IMG/VR virus record: IMGVR_UViG_3300042507_007364
Location: 1-56,652 of that record
Strand: one strand, 5' to 3'
DNA length: 56,652 nt
Origin: a virus
Part shown: positions 8,148 through 16,635 of the stretch, one piece after another
Layout: the number at the start of each line of letters is the position of its first letter
Position numbering within the stretch: the first letter of the stretch is position 1
The notes under the pieces: generated by a model
Database searches by the model: none
Told to the model about the DNA's origin: nothing
Seen by the model: the letters and a program-made list of their open reading frames with translations, nothing else
Program-made: the position numbers and the translations under genes

Positions 8148-8681
8148 ATGACAGCAGTAATGAATGAAAACTGTATAGATGACACATTTTTTATAGGTTC
8201 GCTCTACAAGCGGGCAAATCTAAACTTTGTTATTGATGGCTGCATGACACAAAAATATTACGAGATAAATAAATTTATTTCAGAGTTTACATCAAAAAGA
8301 GTTTCTTTTAATTTATTTACTCTTGGTGACACAGCCACAATATCGGTTCCTTCTTTTCCTGTTTTTTCGGCTTCTTATATCTCTTCAATATATGGCCCAA
8401 CTCTTTGCTTTTCTGCCCAAGCTTTTTCAGCTGTTACTTCAAGCGTAAATCTAGCAAAGCCAGTTATTGCTATGGTAATGGATATTGAAGATTGGTCTAA
8501 TAATACTGCCAATTTTGGTCGGGCTGATCTAGTTGCTTTCCCAAACGAATACATCAAAAATGTATTTGATTCAAGATACGGCGGTTCTTATGGAAAAGCA
8601 GCCATCATACTCCCACAATCTGCAGAGGACTACATAAGGATAGCACAATATGCCACGAAAGAGCAAAAAAGCACTAATTAA
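8148..8681 (+). CDS. Hypothetical protein, end of glycosylation island
   Basis: 177 residues starting 1 nt after the family 2 transferase stop and overlapping the next gene by 32 bp. No family is recognised with certainty. Features visible: NLNFVIDGCMTQKYYEINKFISEF, a Ser/Phe-rich middle (SVPSFPVFSASYISSIYGPT), and VIAMVMDIEDWSNNTANFGRADLVAFP, which has the rhythm of a GT-B N-terminal Rossmann half. It could be a partial glycosyltransferase domain. Confidence in function is low. Confidence 0.5.
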   Translation: MTAVMNENCIDDTFFIGSLYKRANLNFVIDGCMTQKYYEINKFISEFTSKRVSFNLFTLGDTATISVPSFPVFSASYISSIYGPTLCFSAQAFSAVTSSVNLAKPVIAMVMDIEDWSNNTANFGRADLVAFPNEYIKNVFDSRYGGSYGKAAIILPQSAEDYIRIAQYATKEQKSTN

Positions 8682-9471
8682 AAAACTGGTTGAGCTTGGT
8701 AAGGCCGAGGTTCTGATTTCTGATTTGCCAATTCCTGATCTTGAGGACATGCTAGCTGAAGCGGAGCCAACAAAAGTTCCAGAGGAGCTAAAGACAGAAT
8801 CTGGTGTAATTGATGACACAGATCCAAAGTGGTCTGATTTTGTGATGTCTCAACTCACAGAAAGAGAATGCAAAGACGGAATGCCAACGTGTGATGGGCT
8901 TCGGAGGATTTTTAAGAAGCTCGTAGGTAAAATTACATCTGTTGATGTTGAGGTTCTCAAGTCACCAACTATATCGGATAGAACAGCGACAGTCAGATGC
9001 TCTATTACATTCCGTAGACACGGTGTTGTTGGTTTTAATTCAGAGTACGTAAGTGACGTATTTGACGTAAATCCAGACAACACACCATTCCCCTACTGCA
9101 ATGCTGCTGTTGCCACAGCCGCAACGAAGGCTGAAGCTCGCGCCCTACGCAAGGCGATTGGTCTAGTAAAGGTTTATACTCTTGAGGAAGTAAATCAAAG
9201 CGCATCAAAGGACGAGATGGACCCCATGATGATTGATGACAATAAGCCAATTTCTGATAGCGCGAAAATTGCGATTAACACAATGTGCAACCGAATGGGA
9301 ATCGATCAGAATAAGCTAATAAAGTTCTGTGGCCTTTCAGCTGAAAGCATTCACGCTTTGACTTACAAGGAATCACACGAAGTAATCAATGTTCTAAACG
9401 GCTTTAGCAGAGGTCCTGAAAATGGCGGTCAGACCGTTCCGGATCAAATCAAGGGCGAGGTAATTTTCTAA
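8650..9471 (+). CDS. Candidate ssDNA-annealing / recombination protein
   Basis: 273 residues. The middle (residues 55-190) has the pattern TCDGLRRIFKKLVGKI ... VRCSITF ... PYCNAAVATAATKAEARALRKAIGLVK. Repeated Ala-rich TKAEARALRKA helices of this kind occur in phage annealing proteins of the Rad52/Erf type. The C-terminal 50 residues (SAKIAINTMCNRMG ... LTYKESHEVINVLNGF) resemble a small helical domain often fused to such proteins. It lies next to a candidate ssDNA-binding gene and downstream of ssb and dnaE. A Shine-Dalgarno (AAGGA) sits 9 nt before the ATG at 8650. The assignment is by pattern memory. Confidence 0.42.
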   Translation: MPRKSKKALIKKLVELGKAEVLISDLPIPDLEDMLAEAEPTKVPEELKTESGVIDDTDPKWSDFVMSQLTERECKDGMPTCDGLRRIFKKLVGKITSVDVEVLKSPTISDRTATVRCSITFRRHGVVGFNSEYVSDVFDVNPDNTPFPYCNAAVATAATKAEARALRKAIGLVKVYTLEEVNQSASKDEMDPMMIDDNKPISDSAKIAINTMCNRMGIDQNKLIKFCGLSAESIHALTYKESHEVINVLNGFSRGPENGGQTVPDQIKGEVIF

Positions 9472-9950
9472 TGCAATACAACTCATCTTATCGTATCTAT
9501 AAACCAAACACTAAAGATCACACAAAGGGGTGTGCGTCTTCGTGGGAGTGGAATCACAAGACATGCAACTTTTTTCTGACTGTTGCGAAGCAAGAAGCAC
9601 AAAAAGACGGTGAGGGCAACAATCGTTTTTCATGGAAAGAGGATTCGGAAACAGTAAAGCTTGATATAGAAGAGGCTGCTGAAATTGCTTGTGTTATTTC
9701 AGGGAGAAAGGCGTTTCTTGGGGCTGCAGACGAGTCTGGAAAGGGCAAGGGCTTCTTTCATCAAAATAAAAGCGGCAATGTTATACTGAAGCTTTATAAG
9801 CTTGACGACGGATTTGCTTTTGAGGTAAGCTCAAAAAAAGGAGACCAGCGTTTTTGGGCTGGTCACCGAATAACCGTATCGGAAGCTTTTGTTATTGAGA
9901 CAATTTGTAAAAATATAATTTCAAGCACATTTGCTGGTTGTGGAGATTAA
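9471..9950 (+). CDS. Small protein with a possible ssDNA-binding (PC4/Whirly-like) fold
   Basis: 159 residues; the start overlaps the previous stop by one base (TAATG). An aromatic/charged core (RFSWKEDSETVKLDIEEAAE, then VISGRKAFLG, FHQNKSGNVILKLYKL, FEVSSKKGDQRFWAGHRITV) followed by a final helix reads as a four-strand sheet plus helix. This layout is shared by PC4/Whirly-type ssDNA-binding proteins. The neighbour supports a DNA metabolism role. It ends in a TTAA shared with the convergent minus-strand gene's stop, with no terminator between. Fold suggestion is tentative. Confidence 0.4.
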   Translation: MQYNSSYRIYKPNTKDHTKGCASSWEWNHKTCNFFLTVAKQEAQKDGEGNNRFSWKEDSETVKLDIEEAAEIACVISGRKAFLGAADESGKGKGFFHQNKSGNVILKLYKLDDGFAFEVSSKKGDQRFWAGHRITVSEAFVIETICKNIISSTFAGCGD

Positions 9951-10516
9951 ACAACGTATGTGTTGATTATTTCTAATATCTTATCTCTTGATGTCTTGTT
10001 ATCTGAAATTCTATAACGTCGATAGCATTCTCTTATAGCCCTTACAGCTATCTCTTCTTGATTTTTAAGCACGTCAGTCAATGCTCTTCTTGATTTGTCA
10101 TTCCATTGGTTTTGAAGCAAAGCGGCATTAAAAGTCCCCTTGAAAGACGCAATAAGTGCCATAAATGCAGAACACAAACACGCTGTGCCGTCTTGATATG
10201 GCGCTATATTTCCAGCTTGTGATGTTGAGCAGCCCCCAATAAGCGCACACATATCACCAAGAGCTTCTTTTGCCTTTCTTAGCCGATCTCTTATAACGGT
10301 GTCTGATATATTTCCAAGAGAGGCTGTTATTCCAGCAAGTTCGTCACAAGCAGAGCAAGACTCTTTATTTGCGTCTGGAGAACCACAAAGATTCACCCCT
10401 GGAAGATAAGGTCTAATTACTGGTGGGGTAATTGGGCCAGTTGGTGATGGTGTAACCTGTGTCGGTGCTGATTGGGATATTACAAACTTCAGTTTGTTTA
10501 AAGATCTGTATTCCAT
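9947..10516 (-). CDS. Cys-containing hypothetical protein with KLKF-type leader
   Basis: 189 residues. The N-terminus (YRSLNKLKFVISQSAPTQ) matches the short amphipathic leader seen on many proteins of this phage; KLKF[VI] is shared directly with the SleB-like hydrolase at 45,654. A Pro/Thr-rich linker (residues 20-40) leads into a helical domain with eight Cys (CGSPDANKESCSAC, MCALIGGCS, CLC, EC). Gene order: last of the late minus-strand block. It starts 1 nt after the upstream stop (TAAAATG) and is probably translationally coupled. No family is recognised. It may be packaged in the virion if the leader idea is right. Confidence 0.6.
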   Translation of the reverse strand: MEYRSLNKLKFVISQSAPTQVTPSPTGPITPPVIRPYLPGVNLCGSPDANKESCSACDELAGITASLGNISDTVIRDRLRKAKEALGDMCALIGGCSTSQAGNIAPYQDGTACLCSAFMALIASFKGTFNAALLQNQWNDKSRRALTDVLKNQEEIAVRAIRECYRRYRISDNKTSRDKILEIINTYVV

Positions 10517-10517
10517 T

Positions 10518-10727
10518 TTATGCTTTCATTGTCGTTGTAAAAAATGCTACTACTGTTGAGATCAAAAACGCAAGCGTGCTTGATGTAAAATAAACTTTTG
10601 TCTGAAGAACCGCAAGCTTTTCCTTTATTTCACCTATGTCGTTTTCTATACGAGTAAGGCGATCATTAGAGCGCTGAAGCTCGTTTAAAACTAATTTTCG
10701 ATACTCCATCCACCCACTATCTTCCAT
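10518..10727 (-). CDS. Small coiled-coil plus transmembrane protein (XhlA-like)
   Basis: 69 residues. Residues 5-45 form a heptad-patterned coiled coil (LNELQRSNDRLTRIENDIGEIKEKL), and 47-66 form one membrane segment (FTSSTLAFLISTVVAFF). This is the layout of haemolysin XhlA-type phage proteins, which often sit beside lysis genes and assist a holin. A GTGTAT element lies 23 nt upstream and a GAGG site precedes the ATG, so it can be transcribed separately from the tail genes. No endolysin is adjacent; the SleB-like gene is 35 kb away. Confidence 0.6.
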   Translation of the reverse strand: MEDSGWMEYRKLVLNELQRSNDRLTRIENDIGEIKEKLAVLQTKVYFTSSTLAFLISTVVAFFTTTMKA

Positions 10728-10734
10728 TTTAACC

Positions 10735-11406
10735 TCACACGTAGTCTATAATACACGAAAGGTTCATAGTTGATTGTTGAAAAGTTTTAGCTGGAGTAAG
10801 ACTCAGGCAAATATACCAGTCATGTCTAGTTGAATACGACAAGCTTCCTGTAGGATTTGAACCACTTACTCCTGGGCTTGTTCTGAGTACTATAGACCCA
10901 GTAGACCCTGCTGGCATTGAAGACCAAGAAGCTGCTCCAGACCCTGGTGCTGTTTCGTCGGTGCTTGTGTGTACGCACTCGTACCACTTGAAGTCGTAAA
11001 ATGAAGTTGATGTTCCAGTCGAAGAACCGTCATTTATATACATTCTGCAGCTAGAGACTCGTATGGATGATAAATCAGAAACCCTTAGATTTAGTGGCGC
11101 AGCTCTATTTGGTATATAGTTTACATTTATATCCTTATACGAACCAAGCTCTGGGCTTATTACGTCTGCCGTTGATGACGTTTCGTACACCGAGTTATTT
11201 ATTTCTTCAGCGACAGCCGTTTTGTCACCAGGAGAAATAAATGTTTTTCCCTGGTACTCTCCAACTTTTTGGAAAATTATTGAATTTTTGGCATCAACTG
11301 CGCCAAAACCAAGAGCCGTTGAAAATGAAGAAAAGTACTTGCTTGACGATCCAATAAGTACATTTTTTGCGCTGCCAAATTGTCCATAAAGACCAATAAT
11401 TGGCAT
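10735..11406 (-). CDS. Virion surface or tail-tip protein, paralogue of the next gene
   Basis: 223 residues from the ATG at 11,406, which overlaps the upstream stop (TAATG); a longer frame to 11,481 exists but lies inside the upstream gene. It is beta-rich and aligns along its length with the product of 11,406-12,050: VGEYQGKTF vs IGEYQDRTF, YIPNRAAPLNLR vs NIPNYKSTLNIR, SPGVSG vs SPGISG, and HDWYICLS vs HDWYVCIS. The pair thus arose by duplication. Position after hub and fibre-like genes suggests a tail-tip or receptor-binding role; no sequence motif proves it. Confidence 0.62.
   Translation of the reverse strand: MPIIGLYGQFGSAKNVLIGSSSKYFSSFSTALGFGAVDAKNSIIFQKVGEYQGKTFISPGDKTAVAEEINNSVYETSSTADVISPELGSYKDINVNYIPNRAAPLNLRVSDLSSIRVSSCRMYINDGSSTGTSTSFYDFKWYECVHTSTDETAPGSGAASWSSMPAGSTGSIVLRTSPGVSGSNPTGSLSYSTRHDWYICLSLTPAKTFQQSTMNLSCIIDYV
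10751..10756 (-). promoter_or_regulatory. GTGTAT element, 23 nt before the XhlA-like gene
   Basis: GTGTATTAT in the end of the upstream coding region, followed by a GAGG ribosome site. Confidence 0.5.
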
Positions 11407-12050
11407 TATAGGTACTCTGTTGTAAAGTATATTCCAAACTGGGTGTGCGAACCTATTCCTGTTGGTGAAGCTGAAATACAAACGTACCAGTCGTGTTGCG
11501 CTTCTGTTGTATTTGATCCAGATACTCTTATGCCACTTATTCCTGGGCTTGCTATTAAGTCAACGTATGGTGTTGATCCACTGCAGGAAATCCAAGACGA
11601 GTCGCCTGAGCCAACAACTGCTTGGGAGACCTCTGGATGAACTATCTCGGCTACTTGGCATATTACACCAGATGGCCCATTATTAACATTTGATCTATCG
11701 TAAATCTGAACTTTCGCATTTTGTGTACGAACAGCAGAACCATGATCAAATCTAATGTTCAGTGTTGATTTGTAGTTTGGTATATTTACAAGTGGCAAAG
11801 AAGCATCTGTAGTGCCACCTCTGCTTATTAGAGCGCCTGTAGCGTTTACATATTTTACGTTATCTATTTCTGCACCAACAGCAGTGCCGTTTGCGTCGCA
11901 TACAAATGTTCTGTCTTGGTATTCACCAATCCTGACGCTAGCAAAAGCGCCACCATTTCCAAAAAAACCTATTCCAGAGCCATTTAAATTTTGGCTTCCG
12001 CTATTTATTGCGCCTATGCCTTCGTTAGCGTAAAAAGTGACTGTTGCCAT
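11406..12050 (-). CDS. Virion surface or tail-tip protein, paralogue of the previous gene
   Basis: 214 residues, beta-rich and Gly/Ser-rich (GSGIGFFGNGG near residue 25), with the conserved blocks IGEYQDRTF, NIPNYKSTLNIR, SPGISG and HDWYVCIS shared with its duplicate. It has its own GTGTAT element exactly 8 nt before the ATG and no Shine-Dalgarno, so a leaderless mRNA is predicted. The stop codon of the upstream gene is part of that element. Likely a structural protein; exact role unknown. Confidence 0.62.
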   Translation of the reverse strand: MATVTFYANEGIGAINSGSQNLNGSGIGFFGNGGAFASVRIGEYQDRTFVCDANGTAVGAEIDNVKYVNATGALISRGGTTDASLPLVNIPNYKSTLNIRFDHGSAVRTQNAKVQIYDRSNVNNGPSGVICQVAEIVHPEVSQAVVGSGDSSWISCSGSTPYVDLIASPGISGIRVSGSNTTEAQHDWYVCISASPTGIGSHTQFGIYFTTEYL

Positions 12051-12056
12051 ACTGTA

Positions 12057-13433
12057 TTATACACCAGGTCTTGGAGTATTAGCAGATCCGTATTCCATTG
12101 GTGATTGAGTTGTGTGTCCGTAGAAAGGCCAAACTCCGCTTGCGCACCCGCCATCGTGAGCGTTTTCTACTTGAAAATAGTATATTGGTCCGTATGTGCT
12201 TGTGCCGTTTGGTGAGGGGAGTCTTCGGGCTTCCACAATCGTACCACTACAGACTGGCTGAACTGCAAAACCTTTAGGATATGCGGACTTTGTACCTCCT
12301 GTGAATGCTATCCCCCCAGGAACTCCATCCGGCCAAACGTTTGCTGCTGTTATTGTGTTTCCAGTGGCGGTAACAATTCCCGGACATACCAAGCCTCGTT
12401 TACCAGGCGGATTACCAATTTCTATAAGATTTATGCATTGAACTTTTCTGTATTGAATTGGTATGGTTTCGTCTTCAACAAAAGAACCAAAGGGGGTTGA
12501 GAATCTTCTATCTGACGGAATGTCTCTACCACCGCTAAACTGAACTATAACTCCTTGATAAATCCATCTAGTCGGCATTCGCGCCGCCTGATTGTAGTTT
12601 GGTTCGTTACCAAGCGGAGACGCATCACCCTCAGAAAGTGGTCCGGGATAAGTTCCATCGTACCCTAGTATTTTTATAAAGACACTATTGTATCCAGCCT
12701 GTTCAAAAATATAAAGCGGCTGATAATCATTAAGAGATGGATCATCACCGTTGTCTGCTTTAAGAACATTAATAGATCTCATCTGCACAATTGTGCCAGA
12801 CGGAATTTTATGATGAATTCTATCGTGTTGATTTGCGGAAGACTCAGCTAGATTTATTGCATAATTATTTATTTCGTTGCCAGACACATACGATCTTGCT
12901 GGGTATGGAAAATCAATTGTGTCTACTGGCATATTTTTTGTTGTTGGATCTGGAAGATTGATTTCATGTATTTCTATTTCTCTCCAGCCATATCTGTTGC
13001 AAAAAATACTATTGCCTGTCGAAACAACTCCAGTTATCTCTGCTAGGAAAAAATGATTTGTTCTCCAAAGCCCGTGTCTTGGGTCATATCTTACATCAAG
13101 CATTCCAGCCACGTGATGCGTTGGAAGAGACTCTCCACCGAGCGGAAACTTTGCGCCTCCTGCGTTTTTTGTTATAAACTTTGTCTGGCTGTAGTTTTTA
13201 GGGCTGCTTTCAACACCATTAAGTTCAGCTAGATTTACAGCCCCAGGAACAGGCCTTCCAAAAATATCGTATCCCCATCCAGCAATAGCTACTGGTCCAG
13301 CAAGGCCTATAAATCTTGCTGTAAATGGGTTTATTGTTCCAGGCTCACCACCTTGTGGAACTGGTCTGTTTCTTAAATTTGAAAGAGACGTATCTCCTGG
13401 TACTAGACCGTGTGTGTCCTTTGGTATTTCCAT
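12057..13433 (-). CDS. Structural protein of the tail tip region, unknown
   Basis: 458 residues, Pro/Gly-rich, no membrane segment or coiled coil. GPVAIAGWGYDIFGRPVP (near residue 55) and RTNHFFLAEITG precede repeated beta-type segments such as IVQMRSI, WIYQGVIVQF and YYFQVENA. It follows the hub-like gene by 1 nt (TAAAATG) and shares its operon. The position in siphovirus gene order (after the hub) fits a minor tail or fibre protein. I do not recognise a family. Confidence 0.55.
   Translation of the reverse strand: MEIPKDTHGLVPGDTSLSNLRNRPVPQGGEPGTINPFTARFIGLAGPVAIAGWGYDIFGRPVPGAVNLAELNGVESSPKNYSQTKFITKNAGGAKFPLGGESLPTHHVAGMLDVRYDPRHGLWRTNHFFLAEITGVVSTGNSIFCNRYGWREIEIHEINLPDPTTKNMPVDTIDFPYPARSYVSGNEINNYAINLAESSANQHDRIHHKIPSGTIVQMRSINVLKADNGDDPSLNDYQPLYIFEQAGYNSVFIKILGYDGTYPGPLSEGDASPLGNEPNYNQAARMPTRWIYQGVIVQFSGGRDIPSDRRFSTPFGSFVEDETIPIQYRKVQCINLIEIGNPPGKRGLVCPGIVTATGNTITAANVWPDGVPGGIAFTGGTKSAYPKGFAVQPVCSGTIVEARRLPSPNGTSTYGPIYYFQVENAHDGGCASGVWPFYGHTTQSPMEYGSANTPRPGV
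12059..12064 (-). promoter_or_regulatory. GTGTAT element, 8 nt before start 12,050 (leaderless class)
   Basis: GTGTATAAT then 8 nt then ATG, no ribosome site. The upstream gene's TAA stop lies within it. Confidence 0.62.
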
Positions 13434-13434
13434 T

Positions 13435-16400
13435 TTAAGTTTCCGGCAGTGCTACTTTCTGATCAAATTCCTTCAATTCAAACACTGGTATGTACTTGCT
13501 CTCTGTTTCTTTCGGCGCCGCTGTTGAAGTAAACGCTACGCTACCACCAATTGGTATGCCGTGTATACTAGGTATTATAGTTTCAGAAGCTCGTAGGGTT
13601 TCTGGATAAGCGCCACCAACAGGTGTAAAAATTTCACTCAATCCAGCGTATGCAGATGCGGTGTAAGTGCCGTAAACGTCAGCGTTTACCATCTCTTTTA
13701 TTGCGCCGCCCGAAATAATCGAAACATTTGGTTTTTCGCTACCAGGAGACGTACTACACATCAGGAAGCTGCTGTCAACAGACGTGTTTTTGTCTTGACC
13801 AGAGGTTATTACTGTGGCTGGTGTTGATCGTGATCTGTCGATGTATATGAATTTTTTACCAGATTCTGGCTCGTAATCTTTTACGATTGAGTCTAGTTTT
13901 ATGAACTCTTTCTTTGCGTCTGCAAGCCTAAATGTATTTGATCTTTCAGAGTCTATCTCTTGCTTTCTCCTGAAGCCGGTTGGACCAAAGAATGTCTTAA
14001 ACCTATATGTTGTAGTAAAGCCGCTAGTTCCATAAGAAAGTGAAATGTCTGCAAGATTTGATATCACCGCGCCATTGGCCGATATTTCGTATCCTATTGA
14101 ATACTCTGGAAGACCAGCAACTGTTATCGATGCGTATCCAACAGTCGAAACCTGGCCAGAAGAGTTGTCTGCAAGTATATTGCCTGCTACATTCATGTTG
14201 CCAACATTTCCATAATTCCATGGCGTAAGACTAGTATCGTCTATTACCTGCGTTGGTCGTAGATTGTAATTTATATTAGTGTTGGTTCCAATAAATGGTC
14301 CGTACTTAAGGAATCTCCATTTTAATGGAACGGCAACTTTGAATCCAGCGTCCATTGCTGGGGTATATCTTCTCTCGGCTAATCCTATTTTTTCTTGCCA
14401 AATCTTTGAAGAGCTGTTTATCATCTCCATGTATTTTTTGGCTGAAATTTGTTTTGATGCTGGAACTATATCATCAGTTCCGGCAACTATCTCGTAGTCG
14501 CTGTAAATCCAGGATAAAAACTCTCTAGCGCCCTCGCTTTTGTCTTTTTTAGTTGTGAGAAGTGCTGGAACTGTAGTCACAGCATCAACTGTTTTTGTTG
14601 CACCAAGAAGTCTTGGGTCTGATTCTATAGCACTTTGATCAGATGAGTATGAGTATACAGTATATGTTGCGATCCTAATATCATCGAATCCAACATTGAA
14701 CGGTTCATTTATTGTAGCTAAGAAATATCTTGGGTCAAATTTATATTGCTCTATGGAGACATCAGATCTAAGAAGGTAACAGTCAGAGCTTGATGATGGA
14801 AGTGTTGTATTTGATTTGCTTACTTTCAAGTAAGACGCTGGGTCGAAGTTATCTAGTCTTGTACCTGGCCTATTTGAAGAAAGGGTTCCGAAGTCTATTT
14901 CACAGTACGGCCTAAATAAGCCCTGCTCACTTCTGAAAGCACCCGAGTCTGTATTCAAGTGCAGACCATATAAATTATGTACAAGGTTATCATTTTGTGG
15001 ATCGCTTAAATCTGGGGCTGAATCAGTTATCTCGTAAGTCATTGGTATTTTTTTACCAGAGTACACATACGAGCCAATATTGCCAGAAGAATCAGCCCCG
15101 GTTATTGAGCTAAACGATGGATCGTTAAAAATAAAGCCAACAAACACCTTGCCGTAATATTCTTGTGCGACACGAAGAGTGGCTTGATAACAAGCCTCTT
15201 TTAATGCTTCTGTCTGTGGTGTTGGAATATATCCACTTAGAAATGTTGTTGGTACATCAGAAAATGACGGGCTTTCTCGGTTGAATGGTGGTGAATATAT
15301 ACCCATTTTCATCGGTATACCATTTAGTGCACCAAATGTTATAGTTTGCGTTGATCCAGAATGAGAGCCGGCTATGAACTTATTTTGATGAAAACCACTG
15401 TAGGTTGTATATGTTATTCCGTTTACGTAAAGCTCTCTAAAAGCATACCAGATCGCAGTGGCCCAAGCTTCTTTGCTGTGCAGTGCTGCTCTGAGTATTC
15501 TTTCTGTTGCAATGTAGCCCTTCTTAGTAAGCTGTGATTTGCTTTTATTTGTGGTTGGGTTACCAACGGAAGAAGCATTTGCCGCACCAGCAGATTTAGT
15601 CGATCTTATTCCACCAAGAGTGACAGTGGGTAAATTAGATACTAGTGATGGATCATCGGAATGTATTGATGAAAGATCAATGAATGGCTGATCGCAAATG
15701 TATCCGTCACCGTCTATGTGGTAGACCTGGGTTAGATCTGTGTTTATGTGTAATGTTCTTTTGTTGTCACCAATAAATATTGCTTTTGTGGGATCGGTTC
15801 TTAGTTCTCTACCAATCTCATATGATGAGAGCTTGTTAGATAGGGAGCTTATAAAGGTATTTATTGAATCATTTGTGAGAGCGTACTGATTTACTCTACT
15901 AATGCCACGAATCGATATAGTTTTTGTGCTGTCTGCTTCTAGTGACTCGCAAACAGCGTACCAGTCAATATTATTGTCTTTGGCGACTCTGTTGATGAAG
16001 TCTTCAATACTAGCGTTTTGTATTTGAACTCTGTAGTTAAGTGGTATGCGTAATGTGAAAGTTCCATCAAATGAAACTTTATATTGCTTTCCGTAAAAAT
16101 TGTACGTTGGTTGCTGTAGTCTAGTATCAAGAATACCGCGCCAAATCATTCCATCAACCGTCCAGTTTGCTGCAATAGCATTGGCAAATGTGTTTAGTGG
16201 CGTAACAACATTATATCCGTCCCACTGAGTGGCGCCACCATTAAAGGACGGACAGTGGTCTGTAATAACTGGAATGTCTTTGAGTATTGCTCTTGGATCA
16301 GTAAGCTGAACGTTAATGAGTCTTCCAGAAGACGAATGCGTTCGACGCCAGCTAGTAACAACGCCACCAAACTTAAAACTACCATTTTGAAAAAGATGAT

Positions 16401-16635
16401 AACTTCCTGGGTTTCCAGCTAAAAACTCAGAGCCTCCTTTTATAGAGGCAATGAGCGCCTGCTCATCTGTGGCGTAATCAAGAGTTCCGTGTCCAGTGAA
16501 ATTTTCTCCGTTGTCCTCGACTAGCTGGACATCTAAGGTTGATGGAGAGCCATTAAAGCCTAAATTACAGCTAAAGCTTACAACGGAGCCACCAAGAAAC
16601 TTTATTGGGGACCCTATTATTGAATCTGCTGGCAT
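13435..16635 (-). CDS. Large tail hub-like protein
   Basis: 1066 residues. The N-terminal 130 residues resemble the first domains of tail-hub proteins: SFSCNLGFNGSPSTLDVQLVED, an oligosaccharide-fold-like block, then FKFGGVVTSWRRTHSSSGRL and VQLTDPRAILKDIPVI, close to the family pattern F-GG-h-x-S-W...V-L-x-D-P-R. Hub proteins close the tail tube and anchor the tip. The remaining 900 residues are beta-rich and unassigned. The start overlaps the upstream stop (TAATG). Downstream of the tape measure gene, as expected for a hub. Confidence 0.6.
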   Translation of the reverse strand: MPADSIIGSPIKFLGGSVVSFSCNLGFNGSPSTLDVQLVEDNGENFTGHGTLDYATDEQALIASIKGGSEFLAGNPGSYHLFQNGSFKFGGVVTSWRRTHSSSGRLINVQLTDPRAILKDIPVITDHCPSFNGGATQWDGYNVVTPLNTFANAIAANWTVDGMIWRGILDTRLQQPTYNFYGKQYKVSFDGTFTLRIPLNYRVQIQNASIEDFINRVAKDNNIDWYAVCESLEADSTKTISIRGISRVNQYALTNDSINTFISSLSNKLSSYEIGRELRTDPTKAIFIGDNKRTLHINTDLTQVYHIDGDGYICDQPFIDLSSIHSDDPSLVSNLPTVTLGGIRSTKSAGAANASSVGNPTTNKSKSQLTKKGYIATERILRAALHSKEAWATAIWYAFRELYVNGITYTTYSGFHQNKFIAGSHSGSTQTITFGALNGIPMKMGIYSPPFNRESPSFSDVPTTFLSGYIPTPQTEALKEACYQATLRVAQEYYGKVFVGFIFNDPSFSSITGADSSGNIGSYVYSGKKIPMTYEITDSAPDLSDPQNDNLVHNLYGLHLNTDSGAFRSEQGLFRPYCEIDFGTLSSNRPGTRLDNFDPASYLKVSKSNTTLPSSSSDCYLLRSDVSIEQYKFDPRYFLATINEPFNVGFDDIRIATYTVYSYSSDQSAIESDPRLLGATKTVDAVTTVPALLTTKKDKSEGAREFLSWIYSDYEIVAGTDDIVPASKQISAKKYMEMINSSSKIWQEKIGLAERRYTPAMDAGFKVAVPLKWRFLKYGPFIGTNTNINYNLRPTQVIDDTSLTPWNYGNVGNMNVAGNILADNSSGQVSTVGYASITVAGLPEYSIGYEISANGAVISNLADISLSYGTSGFTTTYRFKTFFGPTGFRRKQEIDSERSNTFRLADAKKEFIKLDSIVKDYEPESGKKFIYIDRSRSTPATVITSGQDKNTSVDSSFLMCSTSPGSEKPNVSIISGGAIKEMVNADVYGTYTASAYAGLSEIFTPVGGAYPETLRASETIIPSIHGIPIGGSVAFTSTAAPKETESKYIPVFELKEFDQKVALPET

